Source: Deinococcus sp. Arct2-2 (GTDB lineage: Bacteria > Deinococcota > Deinococci > Deinococcales > Deinococcaceae). From it: a stretch of 52,063 nt of DNA. The notes under the pieces were generated by a model that was given only the letters and a program-made list of their open reading frames with translations, had not been told where the DNA came from and made no database searches. Both the position numbers and the translations under genes were made by a program. Positions within the stretch are counted from its first letter, which is position 1; every line of letters starts with the position of its first letter. The DNA lies in NCBI RefSeq assembly GCF_004801315.1, contig NZ_SSNW01000036.1, positions 1 through 52,063 on the forward strand, in the 5' to 3' direction. Shown in pieces: positions 35,340 to 42,496 of the stretch.

Positions 35340-35469
35340 AATAGTCTTCAGTCTCCTGATCCTCGAACCTGTAGCTTTGCAGCTCCTTCGCATTGTTGTC
35401 GGTCTGCTCTATGACAGCGGCTTTGGCCACTGCTGCCAGAATGTCTACCACGGCCCACACGATCCCCAT
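35335..35469 (-). CDS. small 44-residue protein, stop supplied by MITE-B
   Basis: Starts at ATG 35469 with an excellent AAGGAGG eight bases ahead (35484-35478). It reads MGIVWAVVDILAAVAKAAVI, then EQTDNNAKELQSYRFEDQET and EDYW. The hydrophobic N-terminal helix may insert in the membrane. The stop is the TAG inside the MITE-B end. If both MITEs are removed, the TA target restores GAC TAG directly, so the native protein ended ...QETED. IS6 copy B begins 32 bases upstream and has probably removed its promoter. Confidence 0.55.
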   Translation of the reverse strand: MGIVWAVVDILAAVAKAAVIEQTDNNAKELQSYRFEDQETEDYW

Positions 35470-35501
35470 ACGTTCCCCCTCCTTGTTGATGCTCAGTAGA
35501 G

Positions 35502-36309
35502 GGTTGTGTTGCCTTAACTTGGCTCTCGGCAGGCGGAGGGCAGGGGTGGCCTGAAGTTCAGGCCACCCCTGCCGCGATGTTCGACCATGTCTGGAACGCT
35601 TTTCGCTGATGATTTTGTCTGGTCGAGGCGCAGATGCTGGTTCGGGAGTAGTGGTGGCTGTTGGTGATTCGGGCGTGTAGATTCAGGAATTCTTGAGCAC
35701 GTTTCCGCCGCTTGAAACCCTGCTGACTTCGCTCTTGTCGCCGTGTAGATCGGTGTTCTTGCTCAATGATGTTGTCGCAGCGCCGCGTGGAGATCACCTG
35801 CTGGTGGTCAACGTTGGCTAGGCTGGGAAGCGCTCGGATGGCCGCCCCGTAACTCCGAAGCTGATCGGTGTGAATGACCGCTGGGGCATCGTATTCACCC
35901 AGCAGCCGGGTCAGGAAGGTCTTTGCAGCGTCGGTGTCGCGATGCCGCTGAAGCAAGATATCGAGCACGAAACCGTGCTCGTCGACCGCTCTCCAGAGCC
36001 AGTATCGGACGCCATCAACGCTCGTACACACCTCGTCCAGATGCCACCGGGAACCCCGGCGGGGTTCCCGGTGGCGCAGTTCTTCCGCAAACAGGGAGCT
36101 GAATTTCATGCACCATTCGCGGAGGGTCTCGTGGCTGACCTGAATGCCACGCTGGTGGAGCAGTTCCTGCACGTCACGGTAACTCAAGGGGAAGCGGTGA
36201 TAGAGCCAAATGGCGTGCTGGATGATCGTCATCGGAAATCGGTGGCGGTAGGGCTTGGCGTCGGTCACGGACGGTCAGCGTACCCCGGCCCAGTTAAGGC
36301 AACACAACC
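35502..36309 (-). mobile_element. IS6-family element, copy B (intact)
   Basis: 808 bp bounded by GGTTGTGTTGCCTTAA and its exact complement. The transposase frame is whole. The flanking eight bases differ (cagtagag and cgcaggac), so it arrived by cointegrate formation with later rearrangement rather than simple insertion. Confidence 0.9.
35558..36268 (-). CDS. IS6-family transposase (copy B)
   Basis: A 236-residue DDE transposase. WLYHRFPLSYRDVQELL is the family helix-turn-helix. WHLDEVCTSVDG holds the first Asp, VIHTDQLRSYG the second and IIEQEHRSTRRQE the Glu. The IS6 family moves by copy-in replicative transposition and leaves cointegrates, which fits the deletions next to other copies here. 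Confidence 0.9.
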   Translation of the reverse strand: MTDAKPYRHRFPMTIIQHAIWLYHRFPLSYRDVQELLHQRGIQVSHETLREWCMKFSSLFAEELRHREPRRGSRWHLDEVCTSVDGVRYWLWRAVDEHGFVLDILLQRHRDTDAAKTFLTRLLGEYDAPAVIHTDQLRSYGAAIRALPSLANVDHQQVISTRRCDNIIEQEHRSTRRQERSQQGFKRRKRAQEFLNLHARITNSHHYSRTSICASTRQNHQRKAFQTWSNIAAGVA

Positions 36310-36373
36310 CGCAGGACAAACGACGCAGGTGGTTCGAGAAGCGGTGAAATTAAATTACTTCGGCCCATCCTGA
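36310..36373 (+). pseudogene. 3' tail of a gene cut by IS6 copy B
   Basis: Directly after the IS6 end a frame reads AGQTTQVVREAVKLNYFGPS and stops with TGA at 36371-36373. The composition is protein-like, but the fragment is too short to name. Confidence 0.3.
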
Positions 36374-36480
36374 ATACTGTGGGGTTGGAGAACATTTCTA
36401 TTCTTGGCGCATATTTTGAGACGTGATGCGATGACAAGAGACGGCTGACGTGTCAACCCCTTATGTAGTACGTCTGGGTT

Positions 36481-36645
36481 CATTCCTGATCAGAATGGAG
36501 AGTGCCAGGCCAGTCCGAGCCGCTAAGTCCGCGTCAACCCCAGGTCCAGCAAGACCGTCGAAGAGACAGGACCGGCTCGGGCGCTCTTCTCGAAGACTGA
36601 ACGCTATCAAAGGCCACCAAGCCTGCACCAGAAGAGCCAGTGCCG
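36481..36645 (+). ncRNA. probable bridge RNA of IS110 copy 1
   Basis: Starts with the hairpin CATTCCTGATCAGAATG, identical in copy 2. Stem 1 is CCGAGCCG (36515-36522) with CGGCTCGG (36573-36580), enclosing a loop that carries the hairpin GGTC/GACC (36543-36546, 36553-36556). The 5' side of this loop, GTCAACCCC (36533-36541), equals the nine bases of DNA left of the element (36452-36460). CGAA (36559-36562) can pair with TTCG at the right junction. A second hairpin, AGGC/GCCT (36611-36614, 36621-36624), is preceded by ACGCTATC (36601-36608), which equals the element's own right end (37737-37744). This is the layout of an IS110 bridge RNA: target loop, then donor loop. The 3' end is not determined. 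Confidence 0.75.
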
Positions 36646-36687
36646 AGAGAGTCCGACCTGCCCCGACCCTTTCTCTAGGAGGTTGTT

Positions 36688-37678
36688 ATGTTTGCCCTCG
36701 GCCTGGACATCGGAAAAAATTCTTTTTTTGCACATTTACAGCTCGACGATGACCTAGAAGTGTCACTCCCTGACCTTCCGAACACGCCCACTGGATTCGG
36801 GCGCCTCCTGCAGTGGGCCCAACAACACGATGTGACGCCAACGGGGCTGCACGTGGTGATGGAAGCCACGGGGGTGTATTGGGAGCAGTGCGCGAACTTC
36901 CTGTTCAGTGCGGGCTGTACCGTCAGCGTGGTGAACCCCACCAGTATCAAGTATTTCGCCCGCGCCACACTCAAGCGTGGCAAGACAGACCGCATGGACG
37001 CAGCGGTCATTGCCCTGTACGGCGCCATGATGCGGCCGAGCAGCTTGGTCACCGCCCAGTACAGCACTGCAGGAACTCAAGCAACTCGTTCGTGAACGCA
37101 CGGCGTTGTGCGAAACGCTGACTCAGGATCAGCATCGACTGCACGCCTCAGCACGCCGGCAGCATGAACGCCAGATCGTCGTGGCGTTGCTGAACACGCG
37201 CATTACCCTACTGAAGCAACAGGTCTTGGAGCTCGAAACGGCCATCCGAGCACTCATCCGGTCTGATGACATGTTGCGCGAGCCGTTTGATCTCTTGACC
37301 AGCGTTCCTGGGTTCGGCTTGATCACTGCGGCGTCTGTACTGGCGGAAACAGATGGGTTTGCCGTGTTGGAGACCGGCAAGCAAAGAGCAGCTCACGCTG
37401 GCATTGCTCCAGCGCCATTTCAGTCGGGCACGAGTGTCCATGGCCGAGGGCGCATTTCAAAGACAGGGAATGCTCACCTGAGGCGTTCCGCGTACCTTGC
37501 GGCCTTGAGTGTCACGCGAAACAAAGGGCATCTGGGTGACTTCTATCGTCGTTTGCGAGCCAATGGAAAGCCGCCCAAGGCGGCTTTGATTGCGCTCGGG
37601 CATAAATTGTTGCGGACAGGACTGGCCGTCGTGAGATCAGGGCAGCCCTTCAGCGAAACCTACGTGAAACCAGCGTAA
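36688..37678 (+). pseudogene. IS110-family transposase, frameshifted
   Basis: The first 125 residues hold the RuvC-like DEDD domain: GLDIGKNSFFAHL, VVMEATGVYWE and KTDRMDAAVIALYG. Near 37068 one base shift breaks the frame; the other frame continues ELKQLVRERTALCETLTQ, the coiled linker, VPGFGLITAASVLAET and AGIAPAPFQSGTSVHG with the C-terminal catalytic Ser region, to TAA 37676-37678. If real, the shift inactivates the enzyme, although the RNA leader is intact. AGGAGG stands before ATG 36688. Confidence 0.8.
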
Positions 37679-37756
37679 CACCACGTGTGGCGTGGTTCGG
37701 CGAACAGGCGACCGCTGTAGACAACGTCCAAAAACTACGCTATCTATTCGCGGTAA

Positions 37757-38353
37757 TCAGTCCAGGGAGATTCTGGGTCGCAACGCCATCGCCTCCATTG
37801 GGTGCAGCACCAGATCAAGGAAGATTTGTCCCATCCGCTCCGGTGCATACGGCATGTCATGGCTGAGCCACCACGCGATCAGGTTTAAAAACGAGCGAAT
37901 ACAGTGGTCGACAGTCACGTCCAGAGGAACCCGGCTGTCTGGCCGCGCCTCATATGCCGCAAGTAGCGCCTGTGTGCCCATCTCGACGACCTTATCGAGT
38001 AAGCCGAGCGATCGGTCGGCGTGGAGTAACAGGCGGTAATGTCCAGGATGCTCACGAACCTGATGAAAAACCAGCGTCGCAGCCCGTTCTGGCTGAGCAC
38101 CTGCCAAAGAGGGAAGGAGTTCAGCCAAGTTGATGTAAAGATCGTCCACGATGCCCCGCAGGAGATCCTCGATGCTGGCGTAGTGGCGATAGAACGTCGC
38201 GTAGCCAACTTGTGCTCGGTCTGTCAGCATCCGGATCGTGATCGTCTCTAGGGGACGTTCAGCGGTCATATCGACCAGTGCCTGAGTGAGCAAACGCCGT
38301 GTACGCCGAATCCGCAGGTCTGTATGGGGAAGGGACGTTGAGCTGTTGGCCAT
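37757..38353 (-). CDS. TetR/AcrR-family repressor
   Basis: A 198-residue regulator from ATG 38353 (MANSSTSLPHTDL). The DNA-binding part reads LLTQALVDMTAERPLETITI and MLTDRAQVGYATFYRHYASI. The C-terminal ligand domain has LLLHADRSLGLLDKVVEMG and FLNLIAWWLSHDMPYAPERM, of the kind that ends many short TetR proteins. It is divergent from the P450 gene and likely controls it. The stop lies eight bases from the right end of IS110 copy 1. Confidence 0.85.
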   Translation of the reverse strand: MANSSTSLPHTDLRIRRTRRLLTQALVDMTAERPLETITIRMLTDRAQVGYATFYRHYASIEDLLRGIVDDLYINLAELLPSLAGAQPERAATLVFHQVREHPGHYRLLLHADRSLGLLDKVVEMGTQALLAAYEARPDSRVPLDVTVDHCIRSFLNLIAWWLSHDMPYAPERMGQIFLDLVLHPMEAMALRPRISLD

Positions 38354-38472
38354 GACTTTGTTCTCGATAGTTTGGTCAGTATACCCGTCGTCCACTCGTC
38401 CGTGGTTGAGGCGGTTGGTGGGCTAGCGCCTGCAGCTCTGAATTGTCATCACGATATGAGACACTGAGGATC

Positions 38473-38495
38473 TTATGATACTCTATAAATCATAA
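38473..38495. promoter_or_regulatory. palindromic candidate operator before the P450 gene
   Basis: TTATGAT (38473-38479) and ATCATAA (38489-38495) form a perfect inverted repeat with a nine-base centre, 20 bases before the GGAGG of the P450 gene. The divergent TetR regulator is the likely ligand-controlled binder. Confidence 0.5.
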
Positions 38496-38516
38496 AGTTC
38501 TCTGGAGGTCTCAGGT

Positions 38517-39755
38517 ATGACGATCGATCCCACACCCCATTGCCCCTTTCCTCACGACATCAACCAGCGCAAGACTGGCTTCGGTCATGACCACCTTCCC
38601 CTTGATCTCGAACGTCAGGGCGAGGTGTGGCACGTGCGCTCTTACGCCGCCGTGCGCCAACTGCTCCGCGACGATGAACGCGTCCGTCAGGGTGTCGCCA
38701 CCGACAATGTGCTCGTCAAGCGCCTTTATCCTTCTGTGATCTTTCAGGACGGTGTGTCACACCGCGAGCAGCGTACGGCGATCGCCAAGTACTTCACACC
38801 CAAGACTGTGAACGAATCGTATGGCGCGCTGATTGGCACCTTGACTGGAAGCATCATCGGCGAGCTCATGCTGGCCGGCAAGGCGGATCTCAGCGACCTC
38901 ACCATGCAGCTCGCGGTTGAAGTGGGTGCGCAGGTCATCGGCCTGACCGACTCCCGGCGGCCCGGAATGGCCCGGCGCATCGACGACCTCCTTAAAGAGT
39001 TGAGCGATGATGCGGGACAACTTTCGCGTCTGGCCGAGACCACCAATCAGACCAAAGGACTGCTGCGCATGATGCGCTTTTACTGGATGGATGTCCGTCC
39101 GGCCATTGTGGCGCGCCGCAAGGTTCCCCGGGAGGACGTCATCAGCCACCTCCTGAGCAAGGGGCGCAGCGACCTTGAAATTATGGTGGAGTGTATCACC
39201 TACGCGACGGCGGGCATGCTGACCACCCGAGAATTTATCTGTGTCGCTGCCTGGCACCTGTTAGAAGATGAGGCTCTCCGCCGCGAGTATCTGGCCGGGA
39301 ACCAGGCCACCCGCCACCGCCTGCTCCACGAGATCCTCCGGCTGGAGCCTGTCGGTGTCACCCTGCTGCGCCGCGCTGAGACCGAGATCCAGATTGAGCA
39401 GGGCGGCGTCACACAGACGATTCCGGCGGGGGCCCGCATCGTGCTGGACATCCGCACAGCCAACGCCGATCCTGCCGCCGTGGGTGCCGCGCCGCTGGAA
39501 CTGTGCCCGCACCGTGCCCTTCCGAGCGGCGTACAACCTCAGGCGATGAGTTTTGGGGACGGCCCGCACCGTTGTCCAGGTGCGTTTCTCGCCATCCATG
39601 AAAGCGATCATTTTCTGCAGCGCCTGCTGAGCCTGCCGATTCGTATGACGCGTGCGCCGAAACTTACCTTTAGCCCGAAGTTAATGAGTTATGAAATCCG
39701 CGACTTCGAGCTTGAAATGGAGACCTCAGTGGAGCGTTTTACCCCTAGTTATTGA
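38517..39755 (+). CDS. cytochrome P450, stop codon inside MITE-A
   Basis: A 412-residue bacterial P450 without a membrane anchor. The haem loop is MSFGDGPHRCPGAFLA with Cys353 as the iron ligand. The ExxR motif is EILR (272-275). The I helix (CITYATAGMLTTREF) has AGxxTT, the oxygen-activating Thr. Substrate is unknown. GGAGG precedes ATG 38517. The TGA stop at 39753-39755 is the second to fourth base of MITE-A, so the natural C-terminus may have been longer. Electron partners (ferredoxin, reductase) are not in the window. Confidence 0.92.
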   Translation: MTIDPTPHCPFPHDINQRKTGFGHDHLPLDLERQGEVWHVRSYAAVRQLLRDDERVRQGVATDNVLVKRLYPSVIFQDGVSHREQRTAIAKYFTPKTVNESYGALIGTLTGSIIGELMLAGKADLSDLTMQLAVEVGAQVIGLTDSRRPGMARRIDDLLKELSDDAGQLSRLAETTNQTKGLLRMMRFYWMDVRPAIVARRKVPREDVISHLLSKGRSDLEIMVECITYATAGMLTTREFICVAAWHLLEDEALRREYLAGNQATRHRLLHEILRLEPVGVTLLRRAETEIQIEQGGVTQTIPAGARIVLDIRTANADPAAVGAAPLELCPHRALPSGVQPQAMSFGDGPHRCPGAFLAIHESDHFLQRLLSLPIRMTRAPKLTFSPKLMSYEIRDFELEMETSVERFTPSY

Positions 39756-39869
39756 TCTCTGCACAAGTCTGCGACGCTATGAGTGCAGGGGCATCGTCCC
39801 AGTGCGGAATTTTGGTTCTACTTCAACAACTAAAGAGCAAAAAGCGTCGTCAACTTTGGCAGAGATCAA
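39752..39869. repeat. MITE-A copy 2
   Basis: 118 bp, TA-flanked (39750-39751 and 39870-39871), about 94 percent identical by eye to the copy at 35096. Its first bases supply the stop of the P450 gene. As in copy 1, MITE-B follows after the four bases TAGT. Confidence 0.8.
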
Positions 39870-39873
39870 TAGT

Positions 39874-39995
39874 GGTAGTCCGTTGACTGAGTCTGATGAA
39901 CGAGCCAGAGGCCGTGTCCGTCGCTGAGGTCGACCAACCCACGCCGCGAAAAACAACGTGTTTCTGGGATCACCAAGACAACTCAACGGAGTACT
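39874..39995. repeat. MITE-B copy 2, right end altered
   Basis: 122 bp; the left end is GGTAGTCCGTTGA, the right end reads GGAGTACT instead of GGACTACC. It directly adjoins the right end of IS110 copy 2 (39996), for which it forms the right target flank. Confidence 0.75.
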
Positions 39996-40034
39996 AATAG
40001 ATAGGGTCTGAAAGGCGAGGCGTCAAGGGGCGAA

Positions 40035-41066
40035 TCAACAGGGTACCTGCTGAGTCTGGGCAGCCGTTTTTCGCTTGCTTTCGAACGCTTCGTCGTACGG
40101 CACCCCTGAGGTGACGACTGCGAATCCGATCCCGAGCAATTTCCGACCCAGAGCCACCAGGGCGACTTTTGCAGGCTTCCCCCGTGCACGAAGCTGACGA
40201 TAGTACTGTCCCACAGGCCCTTTGCACTTCATGGCGCCGACAGCGGCCAAGTACGCCGTGCGACGGAGATGTGCGTTGCCAGTTTTCGAGATATGGGCTG
40301 GCCCCGTCATTCCTCCCGATTGATGTGGGGCTGGGGCAATGCCCGCGTAGGCGAAAAGTTGACGGCTGGACTGCAGGCCGTGAAAGCTCTGAGTCTCGGC
40401 GAGCACGCTGACTGCCGTCACGAACCCGTATCCCGGAACCGTCAACAACAGATTCAACGGTTCGGAAAGCGCCGGATTCAGAGCCACGAGAGCGTGCATG
40501 GCACCTTCGAGGGCGGTGATCTGCTCTTTGAGCAGATCAATCCGTTGTTGGACCAAGGCCACCACTGTGGTGATGCTGCGAGCTTTGTGCTGGAGGGCAT
40601 GCAGTCGGTTGCGCTCCTGGGTCAAGGTGTGCTGCAAGGTTTCGCGTTCCCGCACCAAGACCTTCAGTTCTTCGGTGGAGGCGAGTGGAGGCTGCCAAGG
40701 GCTGGGCTGCATCACCACGCCATACCGAGCAATGATCTCGGCGTCCATCGTGTCGGTCTTGCCGCGCCGCAACACCGATCGGGCAAACAGCTTGATCTGC
40801 GCCGGGTTGATCACGCTCACTTGGCAGCCCGCTTGGTGGAGCGTCAACGCGCAGGTCTCCCAGTACACACCCGTGGCTTCCATCACCACTTGAAAGTCAG
40901 ACGGTGCGTGCCCATGGGACGCGGCCCATTCCAACAGTTGCGCGCACCCAGACACCGTGTTTGCAACGCCATGCAGGGCACAAGGCGTGAACGGTGGGCC
41001 GCCTTCAGCGGTCCGCAGATGGGCAAAGAACACGTCTTTGCCGATGTCGATGCCAACCACAACCAT
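40035..41066 (-). CDS. IS110-family transposase
   Basis: A 343-residue enzyme. The N-terminal DEDD domain has VGIDIGKDVFFAHL, VVMEATGVYWE and KTDTMDAEIIARYG. A coiled linker (LVRERETLQHTLTQERNRL) leads to the C-terminal domain with VPGYGFVTAVSVLAET, AYAGIAPAPHQSGG (catalytic Ser) and SKTGNAHLRRTAYLAA. IS110 enzymes recombine DNA guided by a bridge RNA made from the leader. GGGAGG precedes ATG 41066. Confidence 0.93.
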   Translation of the reverse strand: MVVVGIDIGKDVFFAHLRTAEGGPPFTPCALHGVANTVSGCAQLLEWAASHGHAPSDFQVVMEATGVYWETCALTLHQAGCQVSVINPAQIKLFARSVLRRGKTDTMDAEIIARYGVVMQPSPWQPPLASTEELKVLVRERETLQHTLTQERNRLHALQHKARSITTVVALVQQRIDLLKEQITALEGAMHALVALNPALSEPLNLLLTVPGYGFVTAVSVLAETQSFHGLQSSRQLFAYAGIAPAPHQSGGMTGPAHISKTGNAHLRRTAYLAAVGAMKCKGPVGQYYRQLRARGKPAKVALVALGRKLLGIGFAVVTSGVPYDEAFESKRKTAAQTQQVPC

Positions 41067-41107
41067 AAAAAACCTCCCGAAAAGTGGGGTGGTCAGGTCA
41101 ATTCTGC

Positions 41108-41272
41108 TTTACTTGGACTGGCTCTTATCTACAGGCTCGAAGCCTGATATAGGGTGCAGTCTGCAAGAAAGCGCCCGGATCAGCCAGATCTAGAGCTCGG
41201 TCTCGAACGACCAAAAGTGCGTACTGGCTTGCTGACCCGGACTGGCCGGACAGCTCATTCTGATCAGGAATG
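41108..41272 (-). ncRNA. probable bridge RNA of IS110 copy 2
   Basis: Minus strand. It starts with CATTCCTGATCAGAATG (41272-41256) as in copy 1. Stem 1 is CCGGGTCAGC (41240-41231) with GCTGATCCGG (41184-41175): different bases from copy 1, same pairing. Its loop holds GGTC/GACC (41212-41209, 41202-41199). The guide ACGCACTTTT (41222-41213) equals the ten bases at the left junction (41300-41291). The second hairpin CAGGC-TTCGA-GCCTG (41146-41132) is preceded by ACCCTAT (41155-41149), equal to the right end of this element (40007-40001), and followed by AGATAA, which can pair with its left end TTATCT. Confidence 0.8.
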
Positions 41273-41292
41273 TTGCCACGACCTAGAGATAA

Positions 41293-41542
41293 AAGTGCGT
41301 CTGAAAACTCTGTCAGCAAGACGAGTGGAGGCCAGGGAAGTCCGTCTGGTACGGACCCTGCACTTCGTAGGGAGGCGGCGAGCCATGAGCCGAATCATCA
41401 CTTCATAGACCAGGTTTTCGGTGGTTTCCGCCAGTGGTTCGAAATCACGGCTCATCCGTCTCGACTTCCCGAACCAAGCGAAGGTGCGTTCGACAACCCA
41501 TCTACGTTTCAAGACCACAAACCCACCGGGGATATGAATGGG
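41293..41542 (-). pseudogene. IS5-family transposase C-terminal remnant
   Basis: A minus-strand frame reads [40 protein letters not shown] and [11 protein letters not shown], the well-known end of IS5 transposases with the catalytic Glu in [11 protein letters not shown]. The front is cut by IS6 copy C and the tail adjoins IS110 copy 2. Confidence 0.8.
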
Positions 41543-42003
41543 GGCTGTGTTGCCTTAACTTGGCGTACAGCAGGCGGAGCCCAGGGATGGCCTGAGGATC
41601 AGGCCACCCCTACCACAACCATTACCCATGTCTGGAATGCTTGCTTCTGATTGTTTCTTCTGGTGGAGGCGGAAACGGTGGTTCGGGAGTGATGGTGAAG
41701 ATTCTCAATTCGGGCGTGCAGACCCAGAAATTCCTGCGCGCGTTTTCGCCGCTTAAATCCTTGCTGACTTCGCTCGTGTCGCCGTGTTGAACGATGTTCT
41801 TGCTCAAGAATGTTGTTGCAGCGGGCGTCACTCATCACCTGTTGGTGGTCAAGGTTCACCAGGCTCGGAATCTCTTGAATTGCGGCTCCATAGCTCCGCA
41901 GTTGATCCGTATGAATGACCTCAGGGACAGCGTATTCACCAAGCAATCTCGTCAGAAAGGTCTTTGCAGCGTCGGTATCGCGGTGGCGTTGAAGTAGAAT
42001 ATC
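41543..42003 (-). mobile_element. IS6-family element, copy C, truncated
   Basis: Left end GGCTGTGTTGCCTTAA at 41543. The element runs for 460 bases and stops within the transposase gene at the words TATCGAGC, where IS3 sequence takes over. The other half of the IS6 and its right end are missing. Confidence 0.8.
41599..42003 (-). pseudogene. IS6-family transposase, C-terminal half
   Basis: About 135 residues from DILLQRHRDTDAAKTFLTRL to ...WVMVVVGVA, including VIHTDQLRSYG and ILEQEHRSTRRHE. The first Asp of the DDE triad and the helix-turn-helix are missing. Inactive. Confidence 0.8.
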
Positions 42004-42399
42004 GAGCGACCTTACCCTTAGCAGCCTTGCGGATGGCCGTGGGCGCAAGGAAACCTTCGCCTGGTCTCCTCCACCACGCAGGGCCGTGGAAGTCAATACG
42101 CCAGCAAAATTGTTCAAGCCGAATTGACGCGCATCGGTGCGCAAGGGAGCATGAGCCGGAAGGGCAAGTGCTGGGATAACAGCGTTCTAGAGAGCTTTTT
42201 CAGCTCCCTGAAACGGGAGCTGCTGGACACTGCTCCCTTTGAAAGCCGAACGGTAGCGCGGCAAGCCATCTTTGAATACATTGAAGTCTTCTACAATCGA
42301 CGCCGACGCCACTCGACCCTGGACGACTTGACACCATACGAGTTTGAGCGCCAAGCTCAAGTGGCTTAACCAGATGTGCGCAGAACCGATTCAAGCCCA
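42004..42399 (+). mobile_element. IS3-family element, copy 2, right-hand third only
   Basis: Almost base-for-base the same as 30950-31343, including the right end GATTCAAGCCCA and the frameshift in orfB. It is joined to IS6 copy C at the shared bases AGC(GACC). Confidence 0.85.
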
Positions 42400-42496
42400 G
42401 TCAAGCCGTGGCTGGGTCAGGAGCGTAGGCGGCTGAGGTCGAAGTGGGAACGCCCGAAAGGGTTGATGTGCTTGCGCAAGATGCGCTTACAACGCG

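Larger units (their letters stand above)
36461..37748 (+). mobile_element. IS110-family element, copy 1
   Basis: I place the left end at TTAT (36461) and the right end at CTATCTATT (37740-37748), because copy 2 starts and ends with the same words and both copies have nearly equal length. There are no inverted repeats, as usual for IS110. Order: short left end, structured non-coding leader, transposase, short right end. Confidence 0.7.
39996..41292 (-). mobile_element. IS110-family element, copy 2 (transposase intact)
   Basis: In the minus direction it starts TTATCTCTAGG (41292) and ends CTATCTATT (40004-39996), matching the ends of copy 1. It inserted between a piece of IS5 on one side and MITE-B on the other. 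It holds a full transposase and a structured leader. Confidence 0.75.

Noticed and set aside
35212..35345. Six-base target duplication AATAGT around MITE-B copy 1
   Set aside because: It fits copy 1 but not copy 3; a 4-5 base duplication with one extra A in the element fits both.
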